DNA of 64,000 nt, taken from CAVOGJ01 sp963700865 (GTDB taxonomy: Bacteria; Planctomycetota; Planctomycetia; Pirellulales; Pirellulaceae). A model generated the notes under the pieces. That model was not told the DNA's origin. It saw only the letters and a list, made by a program, of their open reading frames with translations, and searched no databases. The stretch's first letter is position 1, and each line of letters opens with the position of its first letter. Shown piece by piece: positions 17,433-24,004 of the stretch. The position numbers and the translations under genes are program-made. The stretch is taken from positions 620,001 to 684,000 of the forward strand of contig CAVOZC010000018.1 of the NCBI GenBank assembly GCA_963700865.1, read 5' to 3'.

Positions 17433-18428
17433 ATGGTACGCAAAGACCCCACCACCGGCGTCGCTTCCAGCAGCGATCCGTTGTTTTCGGTTAAGGACGG
17501 TGGATTCCCTACCCATCGCTGGGTGTTAGGTGATAACCCGACCGTGCGGCGGATCGCGCAGCACGTCACGCGGGCCTCTCAAGTCGAGTGTCCGGTGCTT
17601 ATCTCGGGCGAGACAGGAACGGGAAAAGAGGTGTGGGCCACGTTGGTGCATGAGTCAGGGCCGCGTGCCAAAAAGCCCTTCGTGCCTGTGAACTGTGCCG
17701 CGCTCACGCCGACGTTGGCGGAGAGTCAACTCTTTGGCCATGAGAAGGGTGCCTTTACGGGTGCCACGGGCGCCTCGTTGGGCGTCTTTCGGGCCGCTGA
17801 GGGAGGCGTTGTTTTCCTCGATGAGGTCGGGGAGATGCCTCTCGAATTGCAACCAAAATTGCTGCGCGTCTTGCAGCAGAATGAGGTCACGCCGGTGGGT
17901 GCTTCCTCTCCGGTTCCTACGAACGTCCAGGTGGTGGCGGCGACGAATCGGGACCTCGAGGTGGAGGTGGAAGCGGGACGTTTTCGCGAGGACTTGTACT
18001 TTCGCTTGAATATGGTCCAGCTGAACGTCCCTGCCCTGCGGGAGCGACCCCAAGACATTCCCCGCTTTATTGAGTTCTTCTCGGAGCGATATGCCGCCAA
18101 GTATCGTCGTCCCGTCTGGGTTCCGGACGCCAATCAGTTGCGGGCTTTTTGCGAGTTTGCCTGGCCGGGCAACATTCGTCAGCTTTCCCATGTGATTGAA
18201 CAGGGCTACGTACTGGACTGCATTCCCACGCTGCCGTCGAACTCGAGGAGCCGGCTCAGCGGTGCGCTGCCCTACTTTGATCTGAACCGCTTGCGGACGA
18301 CTGCGGTGCGGCAGGCCCTCGAAGCAACCCAGGGGCACAAGGGACGGGCGGCAAAACTTCTGGGCGTGCATGCCAATACGCTCACGCGGATGTTGGCACA
18401 ACTCGACGATCCCGATTTCAAGGACTGA
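17433..18428 (+). CDS. Sigma-54-dependent transcriptional activator without receiver domain
   Basis: The 331-residue enhancer-binding protein has a short N-terminus (about 30 residues) in place of a sensory domain. The AAA+ module shows Walker A GETGTGKE (about 58-65), the sigma-54 contact loop GAFTGATGASLGVFRAAEGG, Walker B VVFLDEVGEMP, and FREDLYFRLNMVQLNVPALRER. A Fis-type helix-turn-helix closes the protein (RQALEATQGHKGRAAKLLGVHANTL). Such proteins remodel sigma-54 RNA polymerase at -24/-12 promoters. With no receiver or GAF domain, its control must come from expression or partner proteins. It shares unusual features with the second activator at 24005. Confidence 0.9.
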   Translation: MVRKDPTTGVASSSDPLFSVKDGGFPTHRWVLGDNPTVRRIAQHVTRASQVECPVLISGETGTGKEVWATLVHESGPRAKKPFVPVNCAALTPTLAESQLFGHEKGAFTGATGASLGVFRAAEGGVVFLDEVGEMPLELQPKLLRVLQQNEVTPVGASSPVPTNVQVVAATNRDLEVEVEAGRFREDLYFRLNMVQLNVPALRERPQDIPRFIEFFSERYAAKYRRPVWVPDANQLRAFCEFAWPGNIRQLSHVIEQGYVLDCIPTLPSNSRSRLSGALPYFDLNRLRTTAVRQALEATQGHKGRAAKLLGVHANTLTRMLAQLDDPDFKD

Positions 18429-18851
18429 GCACGCATTGCCGACAGGCATTCGCGGTTCATCGCTTGCATTCAAAACGCCGGTCGCGAGCTCCACGTCAAG
18501 CGGCCCGCGATGGAGCCATGCCGTCGGTTCGCCCCGTTCTGATTTCTCACGGAGGCACGCAGAGTCCCGCCGGCGACCCGCTCGCGGCCCGGCCTCCATG
18601 GTGTCACCCACCTTGGCGTCGATCAGCGCGTAGCCGCGGTTCAAAAAAATCACCCTTGATTGCTCGGCTGCGGCTGCCTGTTTGTCGCCTCGACCAACAA
18701 TCTGTGAAATTCCCCGCCGGATGCAACGTCTGGCGGCAACCATGCTGCCGGTTCCCTCGGTCCTCCAGCCGGGGAACGACCGTCCAGATCCATGCCGCTT
18801 CGCGTTAATGATCACGACCGTATAAGGCCACGCAAGAAAGGGTTTCTCACC
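18429..18851. other. Intergenic region carrying a dispersed repeat
   Basis: This 423-base gap holds relatives of the window's intergenic repeat family: a 'TTCTCACGGAGGCACGCAGAG' type block at about 18543-18563 and a 'CGTCGATCAGCGCGTAGCC' block near 18617-18660. No gene is supported. Confidence 0.45.
18616..18660 (+). repeat. Dispersed intergenic repeat, copy D
   Basis: GCGTCGATCAGCGCGTAGCC followed by GCGGTTCAAAAAAATCACCCTTG matches, with scattered mismatches, copies at 40591, 43819 and 45734. All copies lie between genes. Confidence 0.5.
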
Positions 18852-20165
18852 ATGCATATCTCGTTCCCGGTCGGCGGTTTGGTTGCGCTCTGGGTGACTT
18901 CATGTGGAGGCCAGGTGCTGCCTGACCAGCACGCCACGGTCGATACGGTCACGCCGCTTAAAGAAGCGATCGCGGGCGAAATGGAAGCGGCCGCCCAGGA
19001 CGGCTTTGACGGCGGCGTCATGGTAGTTCGTGATGCGAATATCATTTTTGAAAAGGCGTATGGCTTTGCCAATCGCGAGAAGAAGATCCCGAATCGTATC
19101 GACACGATCTATGCCATCGGCTCCGCGCCTATCGACTTTACCAAGGCCGCCATCTTTTTATTGAGGGACCGTGGCAAGCTTGAGTTGGAGGATTCACTGG
19201 GCAAGTTTTTTCACGATGTTCCCGCCGACAAGCGGGACATTACCATTCGCGAGTTGATGACCGGGCAATCCGGATTGCCCGATTTTCATGACTTACCAGG
19301 CGACAAAGACCCCGACCACACATGGATCGATCGTGACGAGGCGGTAAGGCGTATGTTCGCCCAGCGACTGCTATTTGATCCGGGCAGTGGCGAACAGCAT
19401 TCTCACTCGGCTTGGGGCCTGCTGGCCGCGATCGTGGAAGTGGCAAGTGGCCAGTCTTATCCGCAATTTACTCGCGAGCATGTGTTTCAGCCGCTTGGCA
19501 TGCGTGATACAGGCTTTTTCGGCGAGCCCCTGCCGGAAGCGAGGACGGCGGTTGGCTACGGTCATCGAAAAGCGGGCGAACCCAATTCATCCCCTCATTG
19601 GGGACCGACCTCCTGGCTGGTAATGGGAAGCGGCGGACAGGTCTCGACTCTCCGGGACATGTTCCGCTTTGCCGTTGGCATGCGGGCAGGAACAGTGCTC
19701 ACGGCACAATCGACCAGGGACTACCTCAATCTCAGCGGGGGATTATCGCAGGACGGCGATATGTACGGTTTTGAATTCATGCATTCCGCTGATCCACGTG
19801 CCATGTTCCTGCTGATTTCCAACTCGATCGATTCTACTGCGAAACGCGAGCAGTTTGATCGCTTGGGACGAAGCATCCACCAGCAACTGGTTCCTCGCCA
19901 ATCGCCGGGCCGTTTTTCGCTGGGCGTTGAGATGGGAGTTACTGCCGATGGAAGCGTTGTGGTGGTCGGCGTCGTTCCCGGGGGCGCGGCGGAGCGCGAC
20001 GGGCTGCGGGTTGACGATCGGCTGATCAAAGCCAACGGGACCGCGGTCGGTGACTCGCCGCTCGACGTGTTGCGACCGTACCTGGCCACTGGAGACCCGA
20101 TCATTTTCGAACTGCGGCGGGAAGGGGTCCTGACGACGGTTACGGTACATCCCAGCCCGCGGTGA
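18852..20165 (+). CDS. Exported beta-lactamase-fold protein fused to PDZ, catalytic residues lost
   Basis: The 437-residue protein has a signal-like N-terminus, then a serine-beta-lactamase/DD-peptidase fold: GGVMVVRDANIIFEKAYGFAN, ITIRELMTGQSGLPDF, EHVFQPLGMRDTGFF. A C-terminal PDZ domain follows (about 345-437, GVVPGGAAERDGLRVDDRL). At the usual SxxK site the sequence is GSAPIDFTKA: Ser91 is present but the Lys position holds Ile. At the usual Y-x-N site it reads HSH (183-185). Both general-base residues are therefore missing, and a binding or regulatory pseudo-enzyme is likely. The ATG at 18852 has AAGAAAGGG upstream and begins the signal segment. Confidence 0.8.
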   Translation: MHISFPVGGLVALWVTSCGGQVLPDQHATVDTVTPLKEAIAGEMEAAAQDGFDGGVMVVRDANIIFEKAYGFANREKKIPNRIDTIYAIGSAPIDFTKAAIFLLRDRGKLELEDSLGKFFHDVPADKRDITIRELMTGQSGLPDFHDLPGDKDPDHTWIDRDEAVRRMFAQRLLFDPGSGEQHSHSAWGLLAAIVEVASGQSYPQFTREHVFQPLGMRDTGFFGEPLPEARTAVGYGHRKAGEPNSSPHWGPTSWLVMGSGGQVSTLRDMFRFAVGMRAGTVLTAQSTRDYLNLSGGLSQDGDMYGFEFMHSADPRAMFLLISNSIDSTAKREQFDRLGRSIHQQLVPRQSPGRFSLGVEMGVTADGSVVVVGVVPGGAAERDGLRVDDRLIKANGTAVGDSPLDVLRPYLATGDPIIFELRREGVLTTVTVHPSPR

Positions 20166-20259
20166 GCGCCGGCGTTCACATCGGCCTTGATGTTCGTTGG
20201 TTAAAGGCAAACTTACGCCACTCCTGCTGCTTCCCACACGCAAGGCTGGCGCGAGCGTT

Positions 20260-20853
20260 TCAGGAGAGAGCGTCTTTTTGATCAGCCAGGTCAAATCGCT
20301 GGCTCAACAGTTTTCGCAACAGGTTTAGCTTACGCTCGACCGTTTTTTCCGAACGGCCAATCCGCTCGGCAATCTCCCGATTCGAGTACCCCTCCATCCG
20401 CATGGCGGCCACGGTTCGCAGCGAGTCGTCCTCAAGTGATTCCAGCAATCCCTGCACCTCGCCCAGCATCGAATCGACCATCTCTTCCGACGGGTCAGCT
20501 TGCAACATCGCCTCCAGCCGAATCGCTTTGCGGACATCGCGTTTTTGCGACAACTGTCGTCGCTGCAGGCTGATGGCCTTCTTCACGGTGATCGCCGCCA
20601 ACAATGCCCACAACGATTCGCGATTCGCGATGCGCGGGAACTTCCCGTCTCTTGCTCCGCGAAAGAACGACTTGAAGGCGCTCAACGCGACGTCATCCTC
20701 ATCCTCATAGGCGTGGATGTGGCCGATCTTCTTGCGAGCGAGCGCCGTAAGCCGCTCTAAGTATCGCTCGACGAGATGCTCCGCAGCCGCCTCTTGCTTC
20801 CCTTCCTTCAGGTCGCGCACCCATTGGGTGACGTCGTCATCATGAGCGGACAT
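20260..20853 (-). CDS. ECF-like RNA polymerase sigma factor, planctomycete type
   Basis: The 197-residue protein has a sigma-2-like N-domain (LVERYLERLTALARKKIGH, DEDDVALSAFKSFFRGARDG, LWALLAAITVKKAISLQRR) and a sigma-4 helix-turn-helix (AAMRMEGYSNREIAERIGRSEKTVERKLNLLRKLL). The DEDDVALSAF segment is the hallmark of the ECF-like group abundant in Planctomycetes. No anti-sigma factor is adjacent. Its gene is divergent from the small-protein unit, and the 623-base gap between them holds the sigma-54 promoter candidate. Confidence 0.88.
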   Translation of the reverse strand: MSAHDDDVTQWVRDLKEGKQEAAAEHLVERYLERLTALARKKIGHIHAYEDEDDVALSAFKSFFRGARDGKFPRIANRESLWALLAAITVKKAISLQRRQLSQKRDVRKAIRLEAMLQADPSEEMVDSMLGEVQGLLESLEDDSLRTVAAMRMEGYSNREIAERIGRSEKTVERKLNLLRKLLSQRFDLADQKDALS

Positions 20854-21066
20854 GCTGGGCGACTCCGTCGAATGTCTGGGAAGGATGGAGCGACCGGCAG
20901 CGAGCTTCGGCCCTCGGCACTACTCAGGGTAAGGCAGCCGGGAGCGTGCTTCCAGTCGGCGGGGGAGTTCTTTTCCACCCGGGAATATTTTTTCGGCCCG
21001 GCGGGCCGCGTCTGGTCCGATTGTCCCTGAAACAGGGATGCCTCACCGGCTTGGTGAAAGTGCCGT

Positions 21067-21198
21067 AAGTCTATGTGCGATAACGAGTTACGCGACCGCT
21101 AGCGCCGCGGTGCTGGCAAGTTGGTGAAGCCCGTACCCGTCGGCGGTGAGGCTCGGCCCACCGTCCACACGACGCAAGTCCAATGGCCGTAACGAGTT
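21067..21198 (+). promoter_or_regulatory. Pair of direct repeats, candidate enhancer (UAS) sites
   Basis: AAGTC-9 bases-TAACGAGTT occurs at 21067-21089 and again at 21176-21198; 17 of 23 positions agree by hand alignment. The starts are 109 bases apart. They lie upstream of the -24/-12 element at 21229, where sigma-54 activators usually bind. Assignment as UAS is inference. Confidence 0.35.
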
Positions 21199-21228
21199 GG
21201 AAGTGCCATGGACGTGGCATTGCGGCTT

Positions 21229-21243
21229 TGGCACGACAAGTGC
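21229..21243 (+). promoter_or_regulatory. Sigma-54 (-24/-12) promoter candidate
   Basis: TGGCACG-ACAA-GTGC matches the consensus TGGCACG-N4-TTGC at every position but one, with GG and GC separated by exactly 10 bases. The element is followed by the pseudo-receiver gene and the small-protein array on the same strand, with a sigma-54 activator at their end. One caution: GGCAC/GTGCC is also a perfect 5-bp dyad, so an operator is an alternative reading. Confidence 0.6.
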
Positions 21244-21476
21244 CTTAAGGGTCCTTCACTGCTCAGCAAGCAAGTCAGGTTGAGCAGGAACTTGTCAGCG
21301 ATCGTGCAAGCGTGAGCTGCGAGGAGTGGATGGGTGCGGGTCGCATGCAAAGGGTGTGCGTGGCACCAGGCGATGAATTTGGCAGATGGGTCGATGCGAA
21401 GGCATTACGCCCGGACGGCCCCACGAAAACATGGGTAATGGTATGGCTGTGTTGGAACACGCAACGGCGCTGAGCA

Positions 21477-21971
21477 GTGCCCCGCACGTTGGCGACAGAC
21501 ACGAAGAGATCGAGATCGGCGGCGCGGCAACGAGTTGTTGGTCGCTGGCAATGTCTGGTGGTTTCGAGCTCACCCGGTCGCATCGTGATGTTGGACAAGG
21601 CAGCGCGGACCGCTGACTGGGAGACCGTTGTCTGCCCGGGGAGCGAGGCGGGCTGGCTGGCCCTGAAACGACAGCGATTTCAGTTGGCCCTCGTCGACAT
21701 GGATGGGGTGCAGGCAGCGGATGATCTGCGACGGCTGTGCGAAGACATTGCTCAGTCGAAGAAAACGCTGCTGATGCTCTGTGGCAACGAGGGGAACGCG
21801 CTGGAGGAAATCTGGGCACGACAACTGGGCGCGTGGCTGTACCTGCCAGGCGTCACGCAAGGAAACGATCTGGTAGCACTCTGTGCCGAGGCGCGGCCTG
21901 TGGCCGAAAAGCTGTTAGGGCCAATCGAGCCGTTGCGTCACAAGAGTGCGAACAAACGATACGTGAGGTGA
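21477..21971 (+). CDS. Degenerate receiver-domain protein
   Basis: The 164-residue frame opens with GTG 21477 and has no good ribosome-binding site. The core follows a CheY-like pattern: beta-1 WQCLVVSSSP, beta-2 WETVVCPGSEAGWLALKRQRF, beta-3 LALVDMDGVQ with the phospho-acceptor-type Asp, beta-4 TLLMLCGNEG, beta-5 GAWLYLPGV. The acidic pair after beta-1 is Ser-Ser, the beta-4 Thr/Ser is Cys, and the beta-5 Lys is replaced. Normal phosphorylation is therefore unlikely. The first 25 residues look non-native; the alternative frame MGNGMAVLEH... may supply the true N-terminus. It lies between the sigma-54 promoter candidate and the small-protein array, suggesting it regulates that unit. Confidence 0.6.
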   Translation: MPRTLATDTKRSRSAARQRVVGRWQCLVVSSSPGRIVMLDKAARTADWETVVCPGSEAGWLALKRQRFQLALVDMDGVQAADDLRRLCEDIAQSKKTLLMLCGNEGNALEEIWARQLGAWLYLPGVTQGNDLVALCAEARPVAEKLLGPIEPLRHKSANKRYVR

Positions 21972-22022
21972 GCGGATCAGCCGATCCGCGTGAGCAAAGT
22001 TTTTCCATGAGAGGACAGAACA

Positions 22023-22211
22023 ATGAACGCGACAATCACTGGGTATGACGATGTGCATTTCGATTACAAGGTTGAATTCCGTAGCGGGACGACGAAGAAC
22101 GCGCCGTCGCGGAAATCCGCCAGCTGCCGCACGATCGGTCGCAGACGCGGGAAGGGACCTCAGCTTTTTAACGGGATACACCGCCGACGGCGGAAATCGA
22201 TCTCCTGGTAG
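22023..22211 (+). CDS. Small basic protein 1 of the FNGIHRRRRK family
   Basis: The 62-residue protein (MNATITGYDDVHFDYKVEF...) ends GRRRGKGPQLFNGIHRRRRKSISW. The last 24 residues match proteins 2-4 of this array, while the acidic N-terminal half is unrelated to theirs. AGAGG lies about nine bases before the ATG. The conserved FNGIHRRRRK codons differ from the paralogues only at synonymous positions, which shows it is translated and under selection. No signal peptide or known domain is visible. Possible roles are nucleic-acid or membrane binding through the Arg cluster, or a peptide precursor; none is established. Confidence 0.75.
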   Translation: MNATITGYDDVHFDYKVEFRSGTTKNAPSRKSASCRTIGRRRGKGPQLFNGIHRRRRKSISW

Positions 22212-22293
22212 ATCAAGTCGCGGCAGGCCGCTGTCAGGCCTGCGTCCTCGTCACAAGTAATACACACGGTGAGTCAACACAGGGAGCTACATC

Positions 22294-22482
22294 ATGAATC
22301 TTGCAAAGACAACCTACGAAGAATTGATGTCGGAATGGTCGAGCGAAACCAACTTCGAGAAGCGGTCCAGCGGTGCGGCGAAGGGTTCGCGTCCCAAGTC
22401 CGGTTTTGGTCGGCGTCGCGGCAAGAGCCCCGAGCAATTTAACGGGATCCACCGCCGCCGCCGCAAGCAGATTCGCTGGTAA
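22294..22482 (+). CDS. Small basic protein 2 of the FNGIHRRRRK family
   Basis: The 62-residue protein begins MNLAKTTYEELMSEWSSE (acidic, helical) and ends FGRRRGKSPEQFNGIHRRRRKQIRW. It is the same length as protein 1 and shares the GRRRGK spacer before the conserved tail. GGGAG precedes the ATG by eight bases. It lies 82 bases after protein 1. The charge layout (acidic N-half, strongly basic C-half, terminal Trp) is shared with the other members. Confidence 0.78.
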   Translation: MNLAKTTYEELMSEWSSETNFEKRSSGAAKGSRPKSGFGRRRGKSPEQFNGIHRRRRKQIRW

Positions 22483-22756
22483 ACCGGCCGGGCATGAGGA
22501 AGGTAACTCGGTGTCACCGGTGTGAGCCATGTGCTGCCCCAGGGTGCGGTCATGCAGGCACCAGGTGGCCCGCGGAACCGGAAGGAAGATGACAACGGGT
22601 CTCGGCGACCGAATCGCCCTGATCCGAGCTGGCAAGGCACCGATGGTGCCTTGCGCACGACAGACATGCGGCCAGCCCCGGAGACGGACCTGGGGGAGGT
22701 CGCGGCAAACGACCACGAAAACTCAAGGCAAGCGCGGATGCGCTGAGGAGATACAG
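22483..22756 (+). other. Spacer in the small-protein array with weak ORF candidates
   Basis: This 274-base spacer contains two overlapping frames of doubtful status. One runs from ATG 22589, after GGAAGGA, and continues in frame into protein 3. The other (EDDNGSRRPNRPDPSWQG...) ends at 22746. Neither carries the conserved tail separately. I see no hairpin terminator here. Confidence 0.3.
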
Positions 22757-22939
22757 ATGAATACGCGGGAACTGCTTCAAGAAGAAACGATCGAGTTGGC
22801 TTTTAAGAGCCGGGGCGGCGGAGGCGTGCCCAAGCCGACCGGAATCAGCCGTAGCGCCAGTTTCGCTCGCAAGCGAGCGAAAAGCCCGCAGCAATTCAAC
22901 GGGATCCATCGTCGCCGGCGGAAGAAGATCCGCTGGTAA
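22757..22939 (+). CDS. Small basic protein 3 of the FNGIHRRRRK family
   Basis: The 60-residue protein begins MNTRELLQEETIELAFKSRG and ends RKRAKSPQQFNGIHRRRRKKIRW. ATG 22757 is chosen because GAGGAG lies seven bases upstream and because its MN-start and length match the other members. An in-frame ATG at 22589 with GGAAGGA would give a 116-residue form. The tail is nearly identical to that of protein 2 at the protein level but uses different third-position bases in F, H, R and K codons. Confidence 0.75.
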   Translation: MNTRELLQEETIELAFKSRGGGGVPKPTGISRSASFARKRAKSPQQFNGIHRRRRKKIRW

Positions 22940-22954
22940 ACAAGCTGAGGCGAA

Positions 22955-23077
22955 ATGTGGAAAGCGGCCACGAAGGGCGCTTCATCCGATGCCGAGCCGC
23001 GGCTTGACATCGGCCTGGCTAGGAGGCTTGCGGAGAAAGTCGGGTTAACACAGCCAAGGTGCGCCTTCGCCGTGTGA
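22955..23077 (+). other. Possible small ORF between array members 3 and 4
   Basis: A 40-residue frame (MWKAATKGASSDAEPRLD...) is preceded by GAGGCG at suitable spacing. It lacks the conserved C-terminal tail and resembles nothing I know. It may be a diverged member or chance. Confidence 0.25.
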
Positions 23078-23127
23078 AGCAATATCACCAATGTCATCAA
23101 CGAGGTTCTTTTGGAAGGAGAGTGTGG

Positions 23128-23307
23128 ATGAATGCTGCATTTTTCGAGGATCAGGAATTCGACCTGGAGATTGAGATGGACACCTGTGAGAAGCAACGCC
23201 CACAGGAAAAGTTTCGTATGGCCCGCCGGCCCCAGCTCGAGTCCTACAAGCGACCGAAGCGGTTCAACGGGATCCATCGTCGTCGACGAAAGAAAGTGCG
23301 CCTGTAA
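23128..23307 (+). CDS. Small basic protein 4 of the FNGIHRRRRK family
   Basis: The 59-residue protein starts MNAAFFEDQEFDLEIEMDT, very acidic, and ends ESYKRPKRFNGIHRRRRKKVRL. The terminal Trp of the other members is Leu here, and the GRRRGK spacer is replaced by YKRPKR. GGAAGGAG lies eight bases before the ATG, the best Shine-Dalgarno sequence in the array. The acidic-then-basic charge layout is most extreme in this member. Confidence 0.75.
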   Translation: MNAAFFEDQEFDLEIEMDTCEKQRPQEKFRMARRPQLESYKRPKRFNGIHRRRRKKVRL

Positions 23308-23557
23308 TGGGGATGATGCGCGGCTTGCCACAGGCAGTCCCGTCAGCAAATTGCTGCGCGAACCTGACGGCGAACCGGTCGAGTCCCCGGGATCGGGTGG
23401 TCGCGCTGCGGTCATCCACAAGGTACATGGCCGCTTGCGGCTGGAACCTGTCGAGAGAAGCAGATCGTCATGCCAGGTAGGGGTGTGATGTTGAGATATG
23501 GCGAAACGAGCAGCCGCGCGTTGTTGGTCGCGGCGTAGGTGAATGGAAGGGATCAGG
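23308..23557 (+). other. Spacer between array members 4 and 5
   Basis: I find no supported gene in this 250-base stretch; only very short frames begin after plausible ribosome-binding sites. No strong inverted repeat is visible. Confidence 0.35.
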
Positions 23558-23761
23558 ATGTTGCTTACAGATATCGGTGCCCCGGGAACGATCGATCGAT
23601 CTCGGGCAAGATCGCGGAGAGCGCGGCGAGGAGTCGGAAGATCCGGCAACCGTCCCAGTTATGGGCGCGGACGCGGGGCTGCGCGACTCACGAATAGAAA
23701 ACACGTCTCGACACGCGGACGACGGACGCGGCGCTCGATCACACGGCGTTCCCTGTGGTAG
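23558..23761 (+). CDS. Arginine-rich small protein 5, possible divergent array member
   Basis: From ATG 23558, after AAGGGATCAGG, the frame gives 67 residues. About a third are Arg, and it ends RGRRTRRSITRRSLW. The exact FNGIH motif is absent, but the Arg-rich tail with a terminal Trp, the position in the array and the ribosome-binding site suggest a diverged paralogue. ATG 23543 would add five residues. High Arg content in GC-rich DNA can arise by chance, hence the moderate confidence. Confidence 0.45.
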   Translation: MLLTDIGAPGTIDRSRARSRRARRGVGRSGNRPSYGRGRGAARLTNRKHVSTRGRRTRRSITRRSLW

Positions 23762-23870
23762 CCAGCGGATTGCGCTGGCCGAAGTAGCGGGTCGTTCGTG
23801 ATCGCGCGGCGGGTATCTCAGGTACCCATCGCCAGATGACAGCGACACAGGCCGTATCGGGGTGTGATAA

Positions 23871-23969
23871 ATGTTTGAAGTGGAGAGGATCAGCGGCATG
23901 GAGGCAGCGATTGGCGACGGCAAGCGTGCCGCTCGCAACAAGTTCACGTTCACCGGCGGCACCCGCTGA
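23871..23969 (+). CDS. Very small protein 6 at the end of the array
   Basis: A 32-residue frame (MFEVERISGMEAAIGDGKRA...FTFTGGTR) starts at ATG 23871 with GGGGTG upstream and ends 35 bases before the sigma-54 activator gene. It keeps the acidic-to-basic trend but not the conserved tail. It could be a leader peptide for the activator, a decayed array member, or non-coding. Confidence 0.35.
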   Translation: MFEVERISGMEAAIGDGKRAARNKFTFTGGTR

Positions 23970-24004
23970 GATGGGTTGCTGCCTCGCAACTGTAGAGTAG
24001 CCCT

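Larger units (their letters stand above)
20854..21476. other. Long regulatory intergenic region upstream of the small-protein unit
   Basis: This region of about 620 bases lies between the leftward ECF-like sigma gene and the rightward pseudo-receiver gene. It contains two copies of an AAGTC...TAACGAGTT repeat (21067-21089 and 21176-21198) and a sigma-54-type promoter at 21229-21243. A frame from 21386 or 21430 (MGNGMAVLEHATAL...) overlaps the next gene in another phase and may be its true N-terminus if a base is wrong near 21530. Confidence 0.5.

Noticed and set aside
17655..18857. 400-codon open frame opposite the first sigma-54 activator
   Set aside because: Antisense shadow; the sense frame carries intact AAA+ and HTH motifs.
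22988..23040. TGGCTAGGAGGCTTGC as a second sigma-54 promoter inside the array
   Set aside because: GG and GC are separated by 11 rather than 10 bases, a spacing that normally abolishes sigma-54 promoters.
22023..23307. Reading the small-gene array as a CRISPR or other direct-repeat array
   Set aside because: The repeated unit is a coding tail with synonymous differences, spacing is irregular and each copy has its own start and ribosome-binding site.
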